From NCBI GenBank assembly GCA_026027325.1, contig JAMSLZ010000006.1, positions 558,001-622,000 of the forward strand: a stretch of DNA of 64,000 nt, read 5' to 3'. Positions 12,701-24,929 of the stretch are shown here, in pieces (positions within the stretch are counted from its first letter, which is position 1; each line of letters opens with the position of its first letter). The translations under genes and the position numbers were made by a program. The stretch is from Actinomucor elegans (Eukaryota; Mucoromycota; Mucoromycetes; Mucorales; Mucoraceae). The notes under the pieces were generated by a model. That model saw only the letters and a list, made by a program, of their open reading frames with translations, did not search any database and had not been told where the DNA came from.

Positions 12701-13268
12701 GTATTGCATAATAATAGGAATATCAAGTATCAGTCAAGGATCCAATTGACATACACATCATTCGTGATTCTGTCTTTATTCGATCTGAAAAATATGGTAT
12801 AGAAAGGGTGGATATCTTCAATGAGCCTTCTGTTATCCTACATGCGGCAACAAACTGGGTCTTTCTAGGCGCCAACACTGGCTTAATCTCGGCTATGAAT
12901 AATGATATAGTTTGTGATGCACAAAATGCCTATTCCGTATCACTGTTCGACAAGTACAATGCCAAGAGCGAAGCATTATTAAAAATCAAGTTTGAATCTC
13001 AAATTCATCATGTAACTATGGTGTACCCTTATGTGATAGCGTTTTCTTCTTCTGTTATCGAAGTGAGAAATATTGAAACTGTAAGTAAGATTCGTCTTAT
13101 AAAAAATGGTGCTAATTCTGAAGTTAGACTGATCTGGTGCAAGTGCTGAAGGGTAACCGTATCAAGTTCATTTCTACCAACAGTCGATCCTTGTTCTTTA
13201 CTATGGCCAATACACAAGATCCAAGAGTCACTTCCGTATATCAACTCCAATTAACTTTGGATGTATAA
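9758..13268 (+). CDS. Rho guanine nucleotide exchange factor (Rom/Tus type) with CNH domain
   Basis: Seven exons: 9758-9772, 9846-10016, 10078-10395, 10443-12123, 12172-12653, 12718-13080 and 13128-13268; 3171 nt, 1056 residues. Exon 1 is only 15 nt (MPYQL). Residues about 1-165 include paired CYSPSC and CYSPLC motifs, typical of fungal Rom2-like proteins just before the DH domain. The DH (RhoGEF) domain follows (about 190-370, starting RKELKRQ and ELVLTEKNY). A PH-like region comes next, interrupted by a Ser/Arg-rich insertion (about 465-620). A citron homology (CNH) domain fills the C terminus (about 730-1056, from LILFGTQNGVWMG). The family activates Rho1 in the cell wall integrity pathway at the plasma membrane. 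No obvious DEP domain precedes the DH domain, unlike yeast Rom2. It converges with the NRAMP gene (126 bp between stops). Confidence 0.92.
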
Positions 13269-13393
13269 AAATGCATTCTTTATAATAAACAAATAAATAA
13301 GTAGTATGAAACAAGATAAAAATGAAAGGGTGTAAAGAAAAAAATCTTTCTTGGTATGAGTTAATGTAAGGCGAAAATGAATATAGTATTTGA

Positions 13394-15372
13394 TTAAAGC
13401 GCATAAATCTCTTCTGCATCTTCATCAAACTTGGCTTGTCTACTACTTTGAGGGCTTTCCAAAGAATCATCATGTTGAGGTAGACTCATCCAACCATCTT
13501 CTGTACTAGTTGGCTTTCCATTGATTTCTAAAGGTTTCCAAACTAAATAAACGAGAAACAGTAGATAAACGGAGCCCGTAATACCGATGAGAATGGCTGC
13601 CCATAGGTTGATGGCATGCTTGACAAATAAATAGATATCAAAACCAATAACAATCAATGTCAAAGCCCAGCAAGTAACTAGTAAAAATAATGAAGGTCTA
13701 AATTCTTTAGACAAAACATTGGGTGAAGTGGATAGTTTGATGATTGGGATAAGCACTGTTGGTAAACAAACACTAAATATTGGTATTAATGGGTTATGTA
13801 CGTTAATAGGTATATTTTAGTTACCTTTGTAATACATTAAGTAGTTCGCCCATATTATCAAAATGATCCACTGCGAAAATAGCAACCAGCATACCAGGAA
13901 CCAGAGAAATACTACGCGTCACTGCAACTCGATGCCAGTCTTTCTTGAAAATATTACCAAAAAATCCTTCAGTAACATACTGACCTGCTAATGTACCAGT
14001 CATAGTCGAACTTTGTCCAGCTATACAAACATAAAAAAAAAAAAGAATGGCTTAGTTGTGTCATTCGTAAGCCCTAATTATAGATCCTTACCTGCGAGTA
14101 ATCCAGCAGCCCACAAGTATTTGGCAGCAGAACCCAATGTTCCACTTAAAACAGCATCAGCATCATCTAATCCGGGTATTTTAATTGGACCTGTTTGATC
14201 TGGCTTATAAAAGACTAGCAACAATATCATGGGTTAATAGTTATACAACCTAGCGAATTCTTCATTTACCTTGAGCAAACACCACCACAATAGCCAAATT
14301 AACGAAAAACGAAACGCTTAGTGCCAATATGGATTCAATGGCAAAGTAAAAATTGGCTTCTTTGAGTTTGCGAATCGAAGGTTGTCTACCCAAATCGCGA
14401 GACATAACCAACGCACTATGCAGAAACATATTATGAGGCATAACAATAGCACCTAGCATGGCAACTGCCTGTAATTCAGCATTCTTGGGCACGATTGGTA
14501 CCACAACCCCTTCAATAATTTTGCGAACATCAGGCTTTGACTGTACAAGCTCTACCCAAAAACAAACAGCCATCACTGTAATCAACACCATAAAGAAAGC
14601 TTCCAGACGTCGAATGCCATAACGTTGAATCATCATAAAAGTAAACGTATCAGTAGCAGTCATGAGTACACCTGCCCATAATGGCAATCGAAGCAAAATG
14701 TGTAAGGCAACCGCTGTGCCGACGATCTCCAAAATATCAGCACCAATAATAGCTAATTGAGCAAATGCCCATAATACCAAAGTCAAACGTTTGGAATAAC
14801 TTTGTCGAATCAGTTGAGCAAGATGTTTGCCTGTGATCGTACCAAGTCTAGCTGATAGCAACTGAAATATAAGGCCAATGACATGCGCCCAAAATAATAA
14901 CCATAATAAACTATATCCAGCTACAGCACCTGATTGAAGATCTGATTCCAAGTTGCCCGGATCAAGGTATGCTATAGACCTACATAGATGAATAGCGTTT
15001 AGTTTTAGTCGTGTTTATTACTCTATCGTTGATTTACATTAGCCAGCCTATTTAATGTTTTTTTTTTTGGATTAGAACTCGGTGTCGTTCAAGAGATGCT
15101 AGACTTGTGATATGCTTACCTGGTCCCGTATATTTCCATAGCTTTTTAAACGAAAAACAAGATTCAGACACGGTTCCTGTATCTATCTCGGGCTTGATCT
15201 CCAAATCTTCCCCAAAAAGTCCACTGCTTGAAGGGCTTGTCGAAGTACTGGCTGCAACGGAAGTAATATCCTCGAAACGCTCATTCTTGGAAATTAAAGG
15301 ATCTTGTTGATCCATCAAGCTAAAAACATTCAAATCTTCTTCGGATAAACGCCTAGCATCATGCGGAACCAT
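13394..15372 (-). CDS. NRAMP/SLC11 divalent metal transporter (Smf type)
   Basis: Six exons: 15120-15372, 15038-15047, 14270-14979, 14092-14214, 13825-14020 and 13394-13772; 1671 nt, 556 residues. Exon 2 is a 10-nt microexon needed to complete the hallmark GPGWLMSIAYLDPGN of helix 1 (DPGN binds the metal). The second hallmark MPHN lies in GAIVMPHNMFLHSALV, and AGQSSTMTGTLAGQYV is the conserved loop region. The predicted role is proton-coupled uptake of Mn2+/Fe2+ across the plasma membrane or an endosomal/vacuolar membrane. The N-terminal ~80 residues are Ser/Glu/Asp-rich and cytosolic; the C-terminal tail ends acidic (EDAEEIYAL). The start ATG at 15372 was chosen because the upstream frame begins only with non-ATG codons. 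Confidence 0.95.
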
Positions 15373-18070
15373 AATGCTTTCGAAGCTAGAGTAGGATATT
15401 AAAGCTAAAAAGAAAGAAAAAGAGAGAAAAAAATGAACAGAATGAAATATAAGTGAAGCCAAGAAATGTTCATTATCCAATGAGGTGCGAGTCTTTATCA
15501 GATGAAGATTTTCGTCCGGCCAATAGTGTTGTTTGATAATTATTCCCGCTTACTAGCACTATGTCATTGTTCGGGTAAGGTGGGGAAAACACGCGGAAAC
15601 ACAGGCTCCACAGTTGAGTTTTATAACCAAGGAAAAACTTGAGAGGAATTCATTGGCCAGCGGAGACTACAGAAGGTTAGCAACAATTCAAAAAAAAAAA
15701 AAAATCTAAAGCTCAAAGTGGTTATTGTTTACATACTTGATGCCACAAAAAATTTAGATAGATAACATATTTATTAACAATACAAAACTAAACACCGTAT
15801 TGAATAATATAAAAAAATGCTTTACTTGCTATTGAGAGGTTTAAATTTTTTTTATGTACTCGTTGTTATAGTTCATCACATAGTTTCTTTTTAATTACCT
15901 ATTTAAAATCATTACAACTTAAAATGCCTCGTGTTTCAGCCAATTTCGCTTCTAATGTTAGAGTCTCAGCTACTCCTACACTTTCTTAGAAGAAGTGATG
16001 CTTTCAAAGCTTGAGAGAGTTTCGTTGACTCAAATGTCCCTAGGGCTCGTCTCTATGGCAGCATCAGTGACAAAGTCACGATCTGCAATAAGAGAAAGTA
16101 TGAAGTAATGTTCAACGATCTATCCAATCGCATTTTTCTTTGGGATGTAGGTAGCTTGCATTAAGAAGGCTGTAGTGATTATAGACTTTATACAATATTA
16201 ACATCCCGATTGATCAGCTCAGCTATAAAGAACGACCATTGATCTTCAACTCAAGTAGAAGGTGATTTCGGATTCAGAATATCTTATCCGGAATGCTTTG
16301 TTTATTATCATGGCTACAAGCTGGATTCACTACAAGAGCGTTTACTGACGTAAGAGCAGGTTTTCCTTTGGGCCTTCCGTTAATTTCTTTACATAGATGC
16401 TGATAAGGCGCTTCAAAGCGATTGTGAGGATGGGTGTTTTCATTGTTCCTGACCCCATAGCACTTGCTATTGACAGGTTGTACTAACTCTGTATTTTCCT
16501 GGGTGCATACAACGAGGACTTGCAGGAGGCAATCATTCCCCAAAAGTATCTTTATGTAGTTGAATCGATGAATCAATGGCTTGGTCATGGTGCGCTTAAC
16601 TTGAAGATTTCTTGCAAGCCTTGCTTGGCTGGGCTAAAATAGAAAATTGTGGAAGACGTGCAAATATATTGTATCATTCATCTTGCAAAGAAGTTCAATA
16701 ATATTTATCCAAAGACCATTCTAAATGTCATTCATCCTGTTGAGCTATGGTCTTCTTCTGGACGTGCAGTGATCGCTAGCTCCTAGTTTGACTCTCTAGC
16801 AATGATACATTCCTCGAGAACAGTGGGCCTTTTCTTGATCATACAAGTGAAGACAAGATACTGACATAAAGGAATATCAACAAAAGATATATTTTAGTCT
16901 CTTGGTGAAGACGTCATTTCAATTCCTGTCATGAAAGCGAGAGTTAATTCTATGTCCATTGCAACAAGGCGTGGTAAGAAATTCAAGTGCATCATTGAAA
17001 ATGCGGTTCTATCCCAACTGAAAATTCAATAACCAGATGGATCAATGGACAAGCTTTCACTCTCATTCGACCCATGGTTTTTGGAAAGTACAAAGGAAAT
17101 AAATGCATTGCAGATATCCCAAACAATCGCTATGATAATTTGTCATATTGTCGCATACTATAAACCATATTACTAAGAGATCTGCTACTTATCTTTTTTT
17201 TTTTGGCTATTACTGAAGCAATTGCTTTCTCTGCGCACAGTTATGTAGAAAAGACCGACCGAGTCACTTTAAGTTTCGTTGGCGCCTTGTTCAGTCCCTT
17301 TTGGGCCATGAAAGGCTGTAGAAGTAAGCTCTGAATCTGAGGCACTTACTTTGAGGACTCGTTCAACTCCTAAACCATAGGATTGTTTCTCTAGATAAGT
17401 TGCTTACTGAAGAGTATTGATGCTTAAAGACGCAAAATTTGCCATAAGAGGACTCAAAATTCCTGCCTCTGCAACCCTACCTATGGTATTTGCAAGAGTT
17501 GTTTTAGCGCCTGTCCACTTAAATCATCCTAAATGATAATAAGATTTCGACTTCTTTAGTTTGAGAATATTCATGTTTGAATTCATTACCATCTGCTATA
17601 GCAGTAGCTGACTGAAGTATACTAGTTTCATTACAATCGAAAATCCAAAATATTTCTTTGACTTTATAGCATACTAATCAATCTGTGCGATATCGATCGA
17701 TTTAGGGTAAATGCCATGTCTATTAATAGTTCATATTAAGAATGGGCTACCACATCTAGTTGGAATATGCAATTTATTTCCACATATCCATTAATGCATA
17801 TCTTTCATAAGTCAAATGGTTGTATTAATATTATAATGACATGGTACAAAGCTCTACCGTTCAAAGAGTAACAAAATTAATCATTACATCTGATTACTAA
17901 GTCTATTATCAATATTTTTGATCTAAATAGTTATGCATTTTCTTTATGAGTAATTTATAAAACAAAGATTTAAAAGAAAGAGAATATATGTGGAGAGTTC
18001 GTACTTTTTTACGCGCGTAGGTTGAGTGTCAAGTGAGTGTGAGTGTGTGTATTAAGAAGAAAGGTAATAA
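15373..18070. other. Long eroded spacer with coding relics
   Basis: The 2.7 kb between NRAMP and POL5 has no intact gene. Several minus-strand segments between about 16.2 and 17.1 kb look protein-like but are broken by stops and frame changes (see the relic entry). The right end (17.6-18.0 kb) is plain AT-rich spacer. Confidence 0.45.
16274..16960 (-). pseudogene. Eroded coding relic, possibly the C-terminal part of a TnpB/Fanzor-like element
   Basis: The minus strand carries one open frame (16274-16588) with a GRPKGKPALTSVN stretch followed by VVNPAC. I read this as a faint match to the Gly/Arg-Pro-Gly linker and the Asn-Arg-Asp-x-Asn end of mobile RuvC nucleases. Upstream, other minus-strand frames carry stretches such as MMHLNFLPRLVAMDIEL, interrupted by stops. 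None has an intact start or stop context. The element type is a guess; the claim that this is decayed coding sequence is somewhat safer. A profile search of the six-frame translation would decide. Confidence 0.25.
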
Positions 18071-21000
18071 TTAGGCCCAAATTTGCTCCAAAGATTTACA
18101 TGATGCTGCAATGGCAGGCTTGGCAAACTTGTCGTTGTTTAACACGGATAAGATGAGCTCGGTATCCCACACCTTTTTCAGCTATAAAGAAAAAATATAT
18201 CAATATAAATATATATTGTAAAAAAAAAATAGAAATCATAACTTACATCTACTGTCTCTGGTGCAACCTTCTTATGCAATCTAACAACCAATGCTACAAA
18301 TCTCAAATAGTTCTTCATGCTTTCATAGTCTAAACCCTTTTCTTCATCCTTTACAGATAATTCAATGGTAGCTTTCACTGCTTCTGCAATCTTGGGAACC
18401 AACTTGATGTACTTTTGGTTGTATACTTCGGATTTCTATACGTATATATTAGAATGATAGAACTATTGATCCTTATTGCTTCTTTCTTACCTTTCCAACT
18501 GTACGTTGAATAATAACGGATGTCCATTTACATGCCATGGAAAGTCTATAGATATTGACACAATTGTTGCGATTCAAATATGTTACAAGAGTGTCGAGCA
18601 TATCCCAAGAGCTCAATGGGTAACGCTGTAACATTTGTTGAATGATACTGGGATGGAAGGGTGTAGATTTCTTGGTGAAATATAACTTGGCAGATTCGCT
18701 GTAAATAGCATTGAACTTTTCAAGAGCCTTCTTGGTTTTGGCAGAAGTTTCTTTAGTGATTTCAAAGTCAGCACCACCCAAGATACATTTACGCAAGTAG
18801 AGTGATAATTGATTGCACATTTCAGAAAGTTCCTTGGAAGTAGAATGCTTAGCAAAGTCATGAACGGCTTGTAAAATGTCAAAGACAAAGTCGGATTGTT
18901 CCTTGGGATATTCAGCAGCCTTTGAAAGACGGTTCTTTAAGAAAGCAATGACCTTTGTAACGAATTGACCAGTAACAGACTTGCTAGGTGTGGCACGAAT
19001 GATGTTCAAGAGAGGCACAATCAAAGTCAACACGAGAGGATTGGTAGGGTTCTTACGAGCATAGATAACAATCAATCCCATCACATTGTTCTTGAAGTAG
19101 ACAACGTTTTGCTGCATGGAGATCTTTTCATCCTTGAGGATCTTCTTTTGCTTGAATACTTCAGCAAGTTTATCATCGAAAGCAGCCATGGCATCATCGT
19201 CCAATTCTTCATCAGAGTCATCAACAGCATTGATACCTTGAGCTTTCATGGCTTCTTCGATCTTTTGGCGGAGTTCTTCGTCAACTTCACCCTCATCATC
19301 TTCAGATTCAACCTCTTCGATATCATCCATATCAATCATTTCGACATCATCATCCTCTTCAGAGTCCTCTTCATCCTCACCAAAGAGCTCATCGCTTTGC
19401 TTGTCTTCACCAGAAGCCAAAATATTAAGAAGCATTTCAAGTGATTGTTTGGTCAACTTGTGAGAGAAGATCTCAAAGACTTGTTCAGCAAGATTCTTGA
19501 GTACAGGCGACTCATTAGTCAAGAAAGAAACAAGGATATCGACAATAACATCAATAGGGTCAAGTTGTTCTTCTTCCTCTACTTCAGTCTTCTTAGCCTT
19601 CTTCTTTTGTGTCTTTTTAGCAGGAGCGCTGAATGTCTTTTCATAACAATCACTCAATTCCGTCAAAACAGAGACACCTTCAGTTTCATTGATCAAAGTA
19701 TGAAGGATGATGTTAAGGAAAAGAATTTCAAAACCACGTTCAACACTATCATGGACTTCGTTCTTGTCTAACTTGGCAATCTTGGCTCTAAGCTCCCCAA
19801 CAAACTTGACAGCCTTGTTGGTAGCCTCACGTGTCTTGGCAGCAGGAGCAATGTGAGAGGTCAACTTTTTGTTTTTTTCAAGCTTTTGATAGATTTCGAA
19901 TACACGATAGGCCCATAATTCACCATTGTTGGTCATACCATTCAATTTGCGAGTCTTGATAGGTGCAGCAGCAGTACTGGATTGCTGCATAGGAGGCAAC
20001 TTGCTAAGAGCAACAAGGACAGCTTGGAAACGATCTTGACACAGCTTGAGAGTAGCTTCGGATAAAGCAGGAGTAGGCTTATGAAGACCGGTCAAATAAG
20101 ACTTGGACTTATCAGCAGATTTGATATCAAAGAATGCATGGATCATCAAGAATTGAACAAGTTCGGTCATCCAGGTTTCTTCTTTGGGGATCTTGGTATT
20201 GGTAATCAATAAAGTCATTTGGTTCAAGGCCCATTCACGACTGGTGTTGCTGGAACTTTCATCACACTTGACAAATGTTTGGGCAAGATATTCAAGATAA
20301 GACTTGATACCCTCAGTATCCATGGTGGTCAACAAATTCTCAACAGTCTTGGTACGAGTGATGCGATCAAAGTTTTGGTGTCCATTTTTACCCAACAATT
20401 GAGTAATCAATGCAAAGCCAACTTGCTTGTTTTCTTCAGCAATGTTTTGAATGACTTGAGCCTAGTAGTTTATCATGTTAAATCAACAGCAATAGTATAT
20501 CACATCTTTAACTTACAGTATGTCTAGCAGCTCTGTTCAAGAAACGATCTTCAGAAGAAAGATTGTTAATGAAAGTTCTCATAAAGTTGGCAGTAAAGAT
20601 CAAAGGCATTTGATCGGGTGAAAGGCGACGCAAGACCTTTTCTACAAGCTGGAAACCCCAAAATTTGCGACCATGAGACGAATTCTTTTCGAACATAGTA
20701 TCTAGAGACCCTAGTTAGCGATCCTATGCTAGAACCATCCATGTTATTACTTACTATCAACTGTAATGGTCCAGAATTCTTGGAAAGATGCGATACCCTT
20801 AGGCTGTTTCTCGGCAAAATACACAGCAAGAATGGGATCCCAGACAGAATGAAGCTGAGGCTTCCAATCAGCCAAAGCTTCCTGTGTATCAACAGGAATC
20901 TCTCTAAGGATACTAGCCAAGAGAGTCAAATTGGCGGCATCCAAGATAGTTGAGCTTTTGAAATTGGCCAATTGAGCAGACAAATCGACATTATCGAGTT

Positions 21001-21792
21001 TTTGCTGGATACCCACAACAACGTTAAGCTGATCGACATTGGTTACAGGGCCCTTCAAAAACAATTCTTTGATCTTTTCAACAACTTCGGCCTGATGTTC
21101 AGTATCCTTCAACTAATATCCCAGAGTCCAGTTAATATAAGTTGATCATATATATCAAGTAATATACTTACATGAGGAAGGATGTTGATCACGACATGGT
21201 GGCAAACTTCAGCAAGATAGGATTTACAGGTAGCCATTTCATGAAGACTTTCAACGATGCGAACAATATCTTCGGTGGTGGTAGAGGATCTCGAGATCAT
21301 ACCTGCAGCGACTACTGACATTAAACCGAAAAGACGACCAAACAACATGTCGCGCGTCTCATCGCCACTCATAGATCCAGTTCGCTCGGTATATTTAAAT
21401 AACAGATCGAGAACAAGTTTGGTTGTGATGAGATCAACAATAGCGAGCAACTTTTTTTTTTAAAAAAAAAAAGAGTATGTCAATTCAGAAACGTTTTTAT
21501 GCTATAGTTTTTAAGTTACCTCAGTTAAGGCCAACGAGAAACCTTGACGAGCACCTTGTCTGGAAGAAGGAAGACCACGGAGCAAACGGCGAACAGCATA
21601 TGAGACATCGGAGGCGCAAAGAAGGTCGAGTTTTTCCTCAGTATCAGCAATATCATCTTTGCTTTCCAAGGTTTCTTCGTGACTCTTTTGAAAGTCGGCA
21701 AGAGACTTGATTAAGGACTGTGCTGCGGTTTGTCGAGCGCTGGGATCAAATGAAGCAAGATCCCAATAGAGTTGAAGTGTAGTAGTTGCCAT
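18071..21792 (-). CDS. POL5: Pol5/Mybbp1a-like nucleolar protein (DNA polymerase phi family)
   Basis: Seven exons: 21520-21792, 21172-21450, 20755-21112, 20517-20701, 18491-20461, 18247-18435 and 18071-18181; 3366 nt, 1121 residues. The N terminus has the family signature (SDVSYAVRRLLRGLPSSRQGARQGF), followed by GRLFGLMSVVAAG and SSHGRKFWGFQ. The middle has a long acidic region (plus-strand 19190-19390), then an alpha-helical repeat C terminus. Despite the polymerase name, the family acts in the nucleolus in rRNA synthesis and ribosome assembly. Length is similar to yeast Pol5 (1022). Intron 1 ends in T10-A11-G, an A-rich acceptor that the frame requires (E followed by LLAIVDLITTKL). Confidence 0.94.
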
Positions 21793-22895
21793 TATTGTCC
21801 CCTTTTTTTAAGACAGGTATAAAAAAAAGTAATGGTTTAATAGAAACTTCAAAACGTCAAATAAGCTGTCGAGGCCAGAATAAAAAAAAAGTAAAAAGGG
21901 TAGATCGGGTGGCTGAGACAAGTGACTTGTTTTGCTTTTGTTGCATTTCAAGGTAAGATGCCACAGCATAAGCGTTTTCAGTTCTCCAAAAATATAACCA
22001 TCACAAAATGCTATATACTTTTAACTATTATTTCGAAAGCATAAAACTTAGGTGTTGATATGCACCTATTGTGCGATATTTTATCTCGAGAAACCCACAG
22101 TTGATATGATCTACATTTTTTAAACCATAAATCATATTTTTATAAAAAAAAAAATTCACAGCTAAAATATCAATATATACTTTAAATCGCATATACCAAA
22201 CTTTCATTATAAAAAGTACGTCTAAGTGCCTTCAAGATCCTCAAAAAGTGATATAAAGTTACCCCCTATGAAACTGTCTCGGTTTTTATTGGCTGTCTGT
22301 GATTTAATTAACTCTAACAACAACAACAACAGCAACAACTGACTGACGACTGACTGGAATTCACTTAGGCAAAACTTTTTTAACAGATATCGATTTCATG
22401 TGAATACTCATAACGATATAAGTGCGCCTAATTAATATCACGCCCTTTACATATTCTTGTCTTTTATGATATATTCTTATTAATTTAACAAAGATTATGT
22501 ATACATAATCTAAAATATTGAATTATGTTAGATTTGTTGATACAATTCGGTCTTTCGCACCTTTCAAAAGTACAATCATGGCTTGTGTATTTTATATTGA
22601 AATAAATCTCAAAAAAATTATGCTAGTATACTATCAAATATGATCTATCTACAGTAGTTATCAACAATATCTTGGATGAGTTACTTGCTTCACAAAAATA
22701 GAAAACACCAACATTTTGCGCTATGGGTATATCTTTAAGTTTTTCTGAAATTTTGCCTAGTTTAATATCATATCTGATGATTGCCACATATTCAGAAAGC
22801 AGAACAACAGCTATTAACATTGCTATTTGACTGAAGTAGATTGTATATGTCCTATTTGGGTGACTGGTGCTAAGGCACATGCTTTTCATTCGACC

Positions 22896-22981
22896 CAGAT
22901 CTAATATTCAATAGATTTCTCAACCAATCCCCGTTTAAAGTCGCATCTGAACAGTAGTACATGTTCAAAATGAACTGCTAT
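22896..22981 (-). repeat. Dispersed ~75-bp repeat, copy 3
   Basis: Read on the minus strand it gives GCAGTTCATTTTGAACATGT, then TTCAGATGCGAC, then GGTTGAGAAATCTAT. The first 20 nt match copy 4 (32118) almost exactly, which is the best pairwise evidence for the family. Confidence 0.6.
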
Positions 22982-23265
22982 ACCTACTGAAACTCTTGTT
23001 TAGCTATACCTCAAAGCGCATATTCTACAGGTAAAGATAAACAGGGTTTTTTATATAGATTCTTATAATGACAACTGTGTTACCGGATCTCTTGGCCAAA
23101 TATCTCATTAGTTAAATATTTCAGGCACAAAATAGGTGGCTATAACGACACTTGCTTAAATTTAATGTCCTATACGTACTTGTTGCTTGATAGCTGTTGT
23201 TAAGTAAATGATTTGATTGTTTCATTTCTCCTTAATTAAAAGCTGCCTTGATTAAACCAAGGTAA

Positions 23266-23310
23266 TCAAACATCACTAAACCAAATATCACTAAATCAAG
23301 TGTCACTAAA
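23266..23310 (+). repeat. 15-nt tandem repeat, three units
   Basis: Three consecutive units of the form CAAxxATCACTAAA, with single-base differences between units. Confidence 0.6.
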
Positions 23311-23490
23311 TAATCAATTAACGCTAGTTTGTACTAAAATACGTAGCAAACTATATAACGAGATAATTGATCGACTAACTTTAATAGAATATATATGCCT
23401 ATTTTATTCGAAATTTACACCATAACTACAGCTTGCTTTGATTTGTTTGACTTTCTGAAGGGACATTTTAGACCCTCATCAAATGGAAAT

Positions 23491-24929
23491 TTATTGTGTA
23501 CTCGCTTTCATAATTTCATGATAGAGCAGTCTATTCCAATCATCGACAGGACCGGGAATACATGTATGTAGACAGTCTGCGTCAGGTTTAGAATGTGCAT
23601 CACCTCTTTGATTTGACATATCCGCAATATCAAAGATTTCAAATCGAGTATCCTTTTTCCCATTTTTGTGTAGCAAGGATGATAGTAAATCTTTCCAAAT
23701 CAAATCAAATTCATGGAACAAGTGCCATTCGTATTCTCCTGTTTTTCCAGATGGTGCCAATGGGTTTGGTTGGGGTTCTTTGTATTGTGAGCATTGCGCA
23801 TGACCATAGGGCGTAGTACGGATCCATACTTTTTGGTGAGGTTTTACTTCATTGTCTAAATACGTCAACACTACTGTCATTGCTTCTTTGAACGCAGCTA
23901 ATAGCTCTGATTCTGATTGGTTTGGCCCCCAATGCAAGTTTGGATGCCAGTGAGGTCCCTATACACAATATATCAGTAAACTTATTGATTGACAAAAACA
24001 AGAATCACTTACAGTGTTTATGATCACATAATCAAACTTTGAGAGAGCATGCACCCTAAAGAAAAATGGTGATAGTTAGTACAATAGACCCAAGCTGGAT
24101 ATGTCTGCACTAAAACGAGTGCCAAGTGGGTATGTCATACCATGGATAGTTCTCACCGCGACCTAACTGAGTACCTACAGTTTCAAATGGACTAATCATT
24201 TTATAGTCATCCAATCGTAGCAGGTAATCAGATCGAATATAAGCCATAGATGCTGTGTCTTTGGTGTCTAGTGTGCGCTCATCTACTCTGATTTTGCTGT
24301 TCCCACCATTTAGATCCGATTTCGCAGGATGTCTATTGGTGAAGTAACTTCCTAGTAAACAACTAAGGCTTTCAAACTGTAACTGAGTGATAGAATCGCC
24401 CACAAATAAGATTGGATGCTTGACAAAGTGATTTGCCAGTTTCTTTACATTCATTTCCAGCAAGTTACAAGTATCAGGTTGCCATCTATAATCCATACTA
24501 CAGTAAGACTATTAGTATTTGCCACAAGATAAACGACGTAAAACTATGTTACATTTTCTTTGCTCGTATCACTTCATCACCTGCCCGGCGAAAGCATCTA
24601 TGAGCGAACTTCTTAACACAGTGATAGCCAGCGGCCCTGGCGATCTCTCTACTTGAAAAAGGGTTTTCGAGCTTAATCGGATCATATATCCATTTTCCTT
24701 GATTGAAAGATTCAGGTGTACATAAATCTGTTACATTTTGACCACTAGCAAGATGTTCGTTCTTATGCTGAGGTTCTGACGATAGTGGTGAGGATGATAT
24801 TTGATTAATACGAGAATCCGATGTTGGTTGACTGTACACAGTGATCCACAGAACAATGCAGCTAACCACCGACGCGATGTAAATGTATTTTGATCTCGAG
24901 TCTTTTCTTGAGCTTTGAGAAACAGTCAT
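23491..24929 (-). CDS. PC-esterase/TBL-type O-acyltransferase-like protein, type II membrane
   Basis: Four exons: 24553-24929, 24141-24497, 24013-24055 and 23491-23958; 1245 nt, 414 residues. A cytosolic N terminus precedes one membrane segment (YIYIASVVSCIVLWITVYS, about residues 17-35), then a lumenal domain. The GDS motif (FVGDSITQLQFESL) lies at about residue 158. The acid-His part of the catalytic site is DADCLHTCIPGPVDDWNRLL near the C terminus (DxxH). This is the layout of plant TBL/PMR5-like and fungal PC-esterases, which move acetyl or similar groups on glycans in the Golgi. The exact substrate is unknown. An in-frame ATG at 25016 would add a second hydrophobic segment; I chose 24929 because it gives a standard type II anchor. 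Exon 3 is only 43 nt. Confidence 0.85.

Larger units (their letters stand above)
21793..23490. other. Intergenic with repeat copy and tandem repeat
   Basis: Divergent promoter region of POL5 on its left and the 3' side of the PC-esterase gene on its right. Contains dispersed-repeat copy 3 (22896-22981) and a short tandem repeat (23266-23310). An 88-codon minus-strand frame at 22623-22889 has no supporting promoter, splice or family evidence. Confidence 0.5.

Noticed and set aside
18965..19771. Plus-strand frames of 71-159 codons across the middle of POL5
   Set aside because: Antisense shadows of the acidic, Lys/Glu-rich POL5 coding exon; no family similarity and no promoter.
22623..22889. 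88-codon minus-strand frame
   Set aside because: AT-rich, hydrophobic by composition, no promoter or family, adjacent to a repeat copy.
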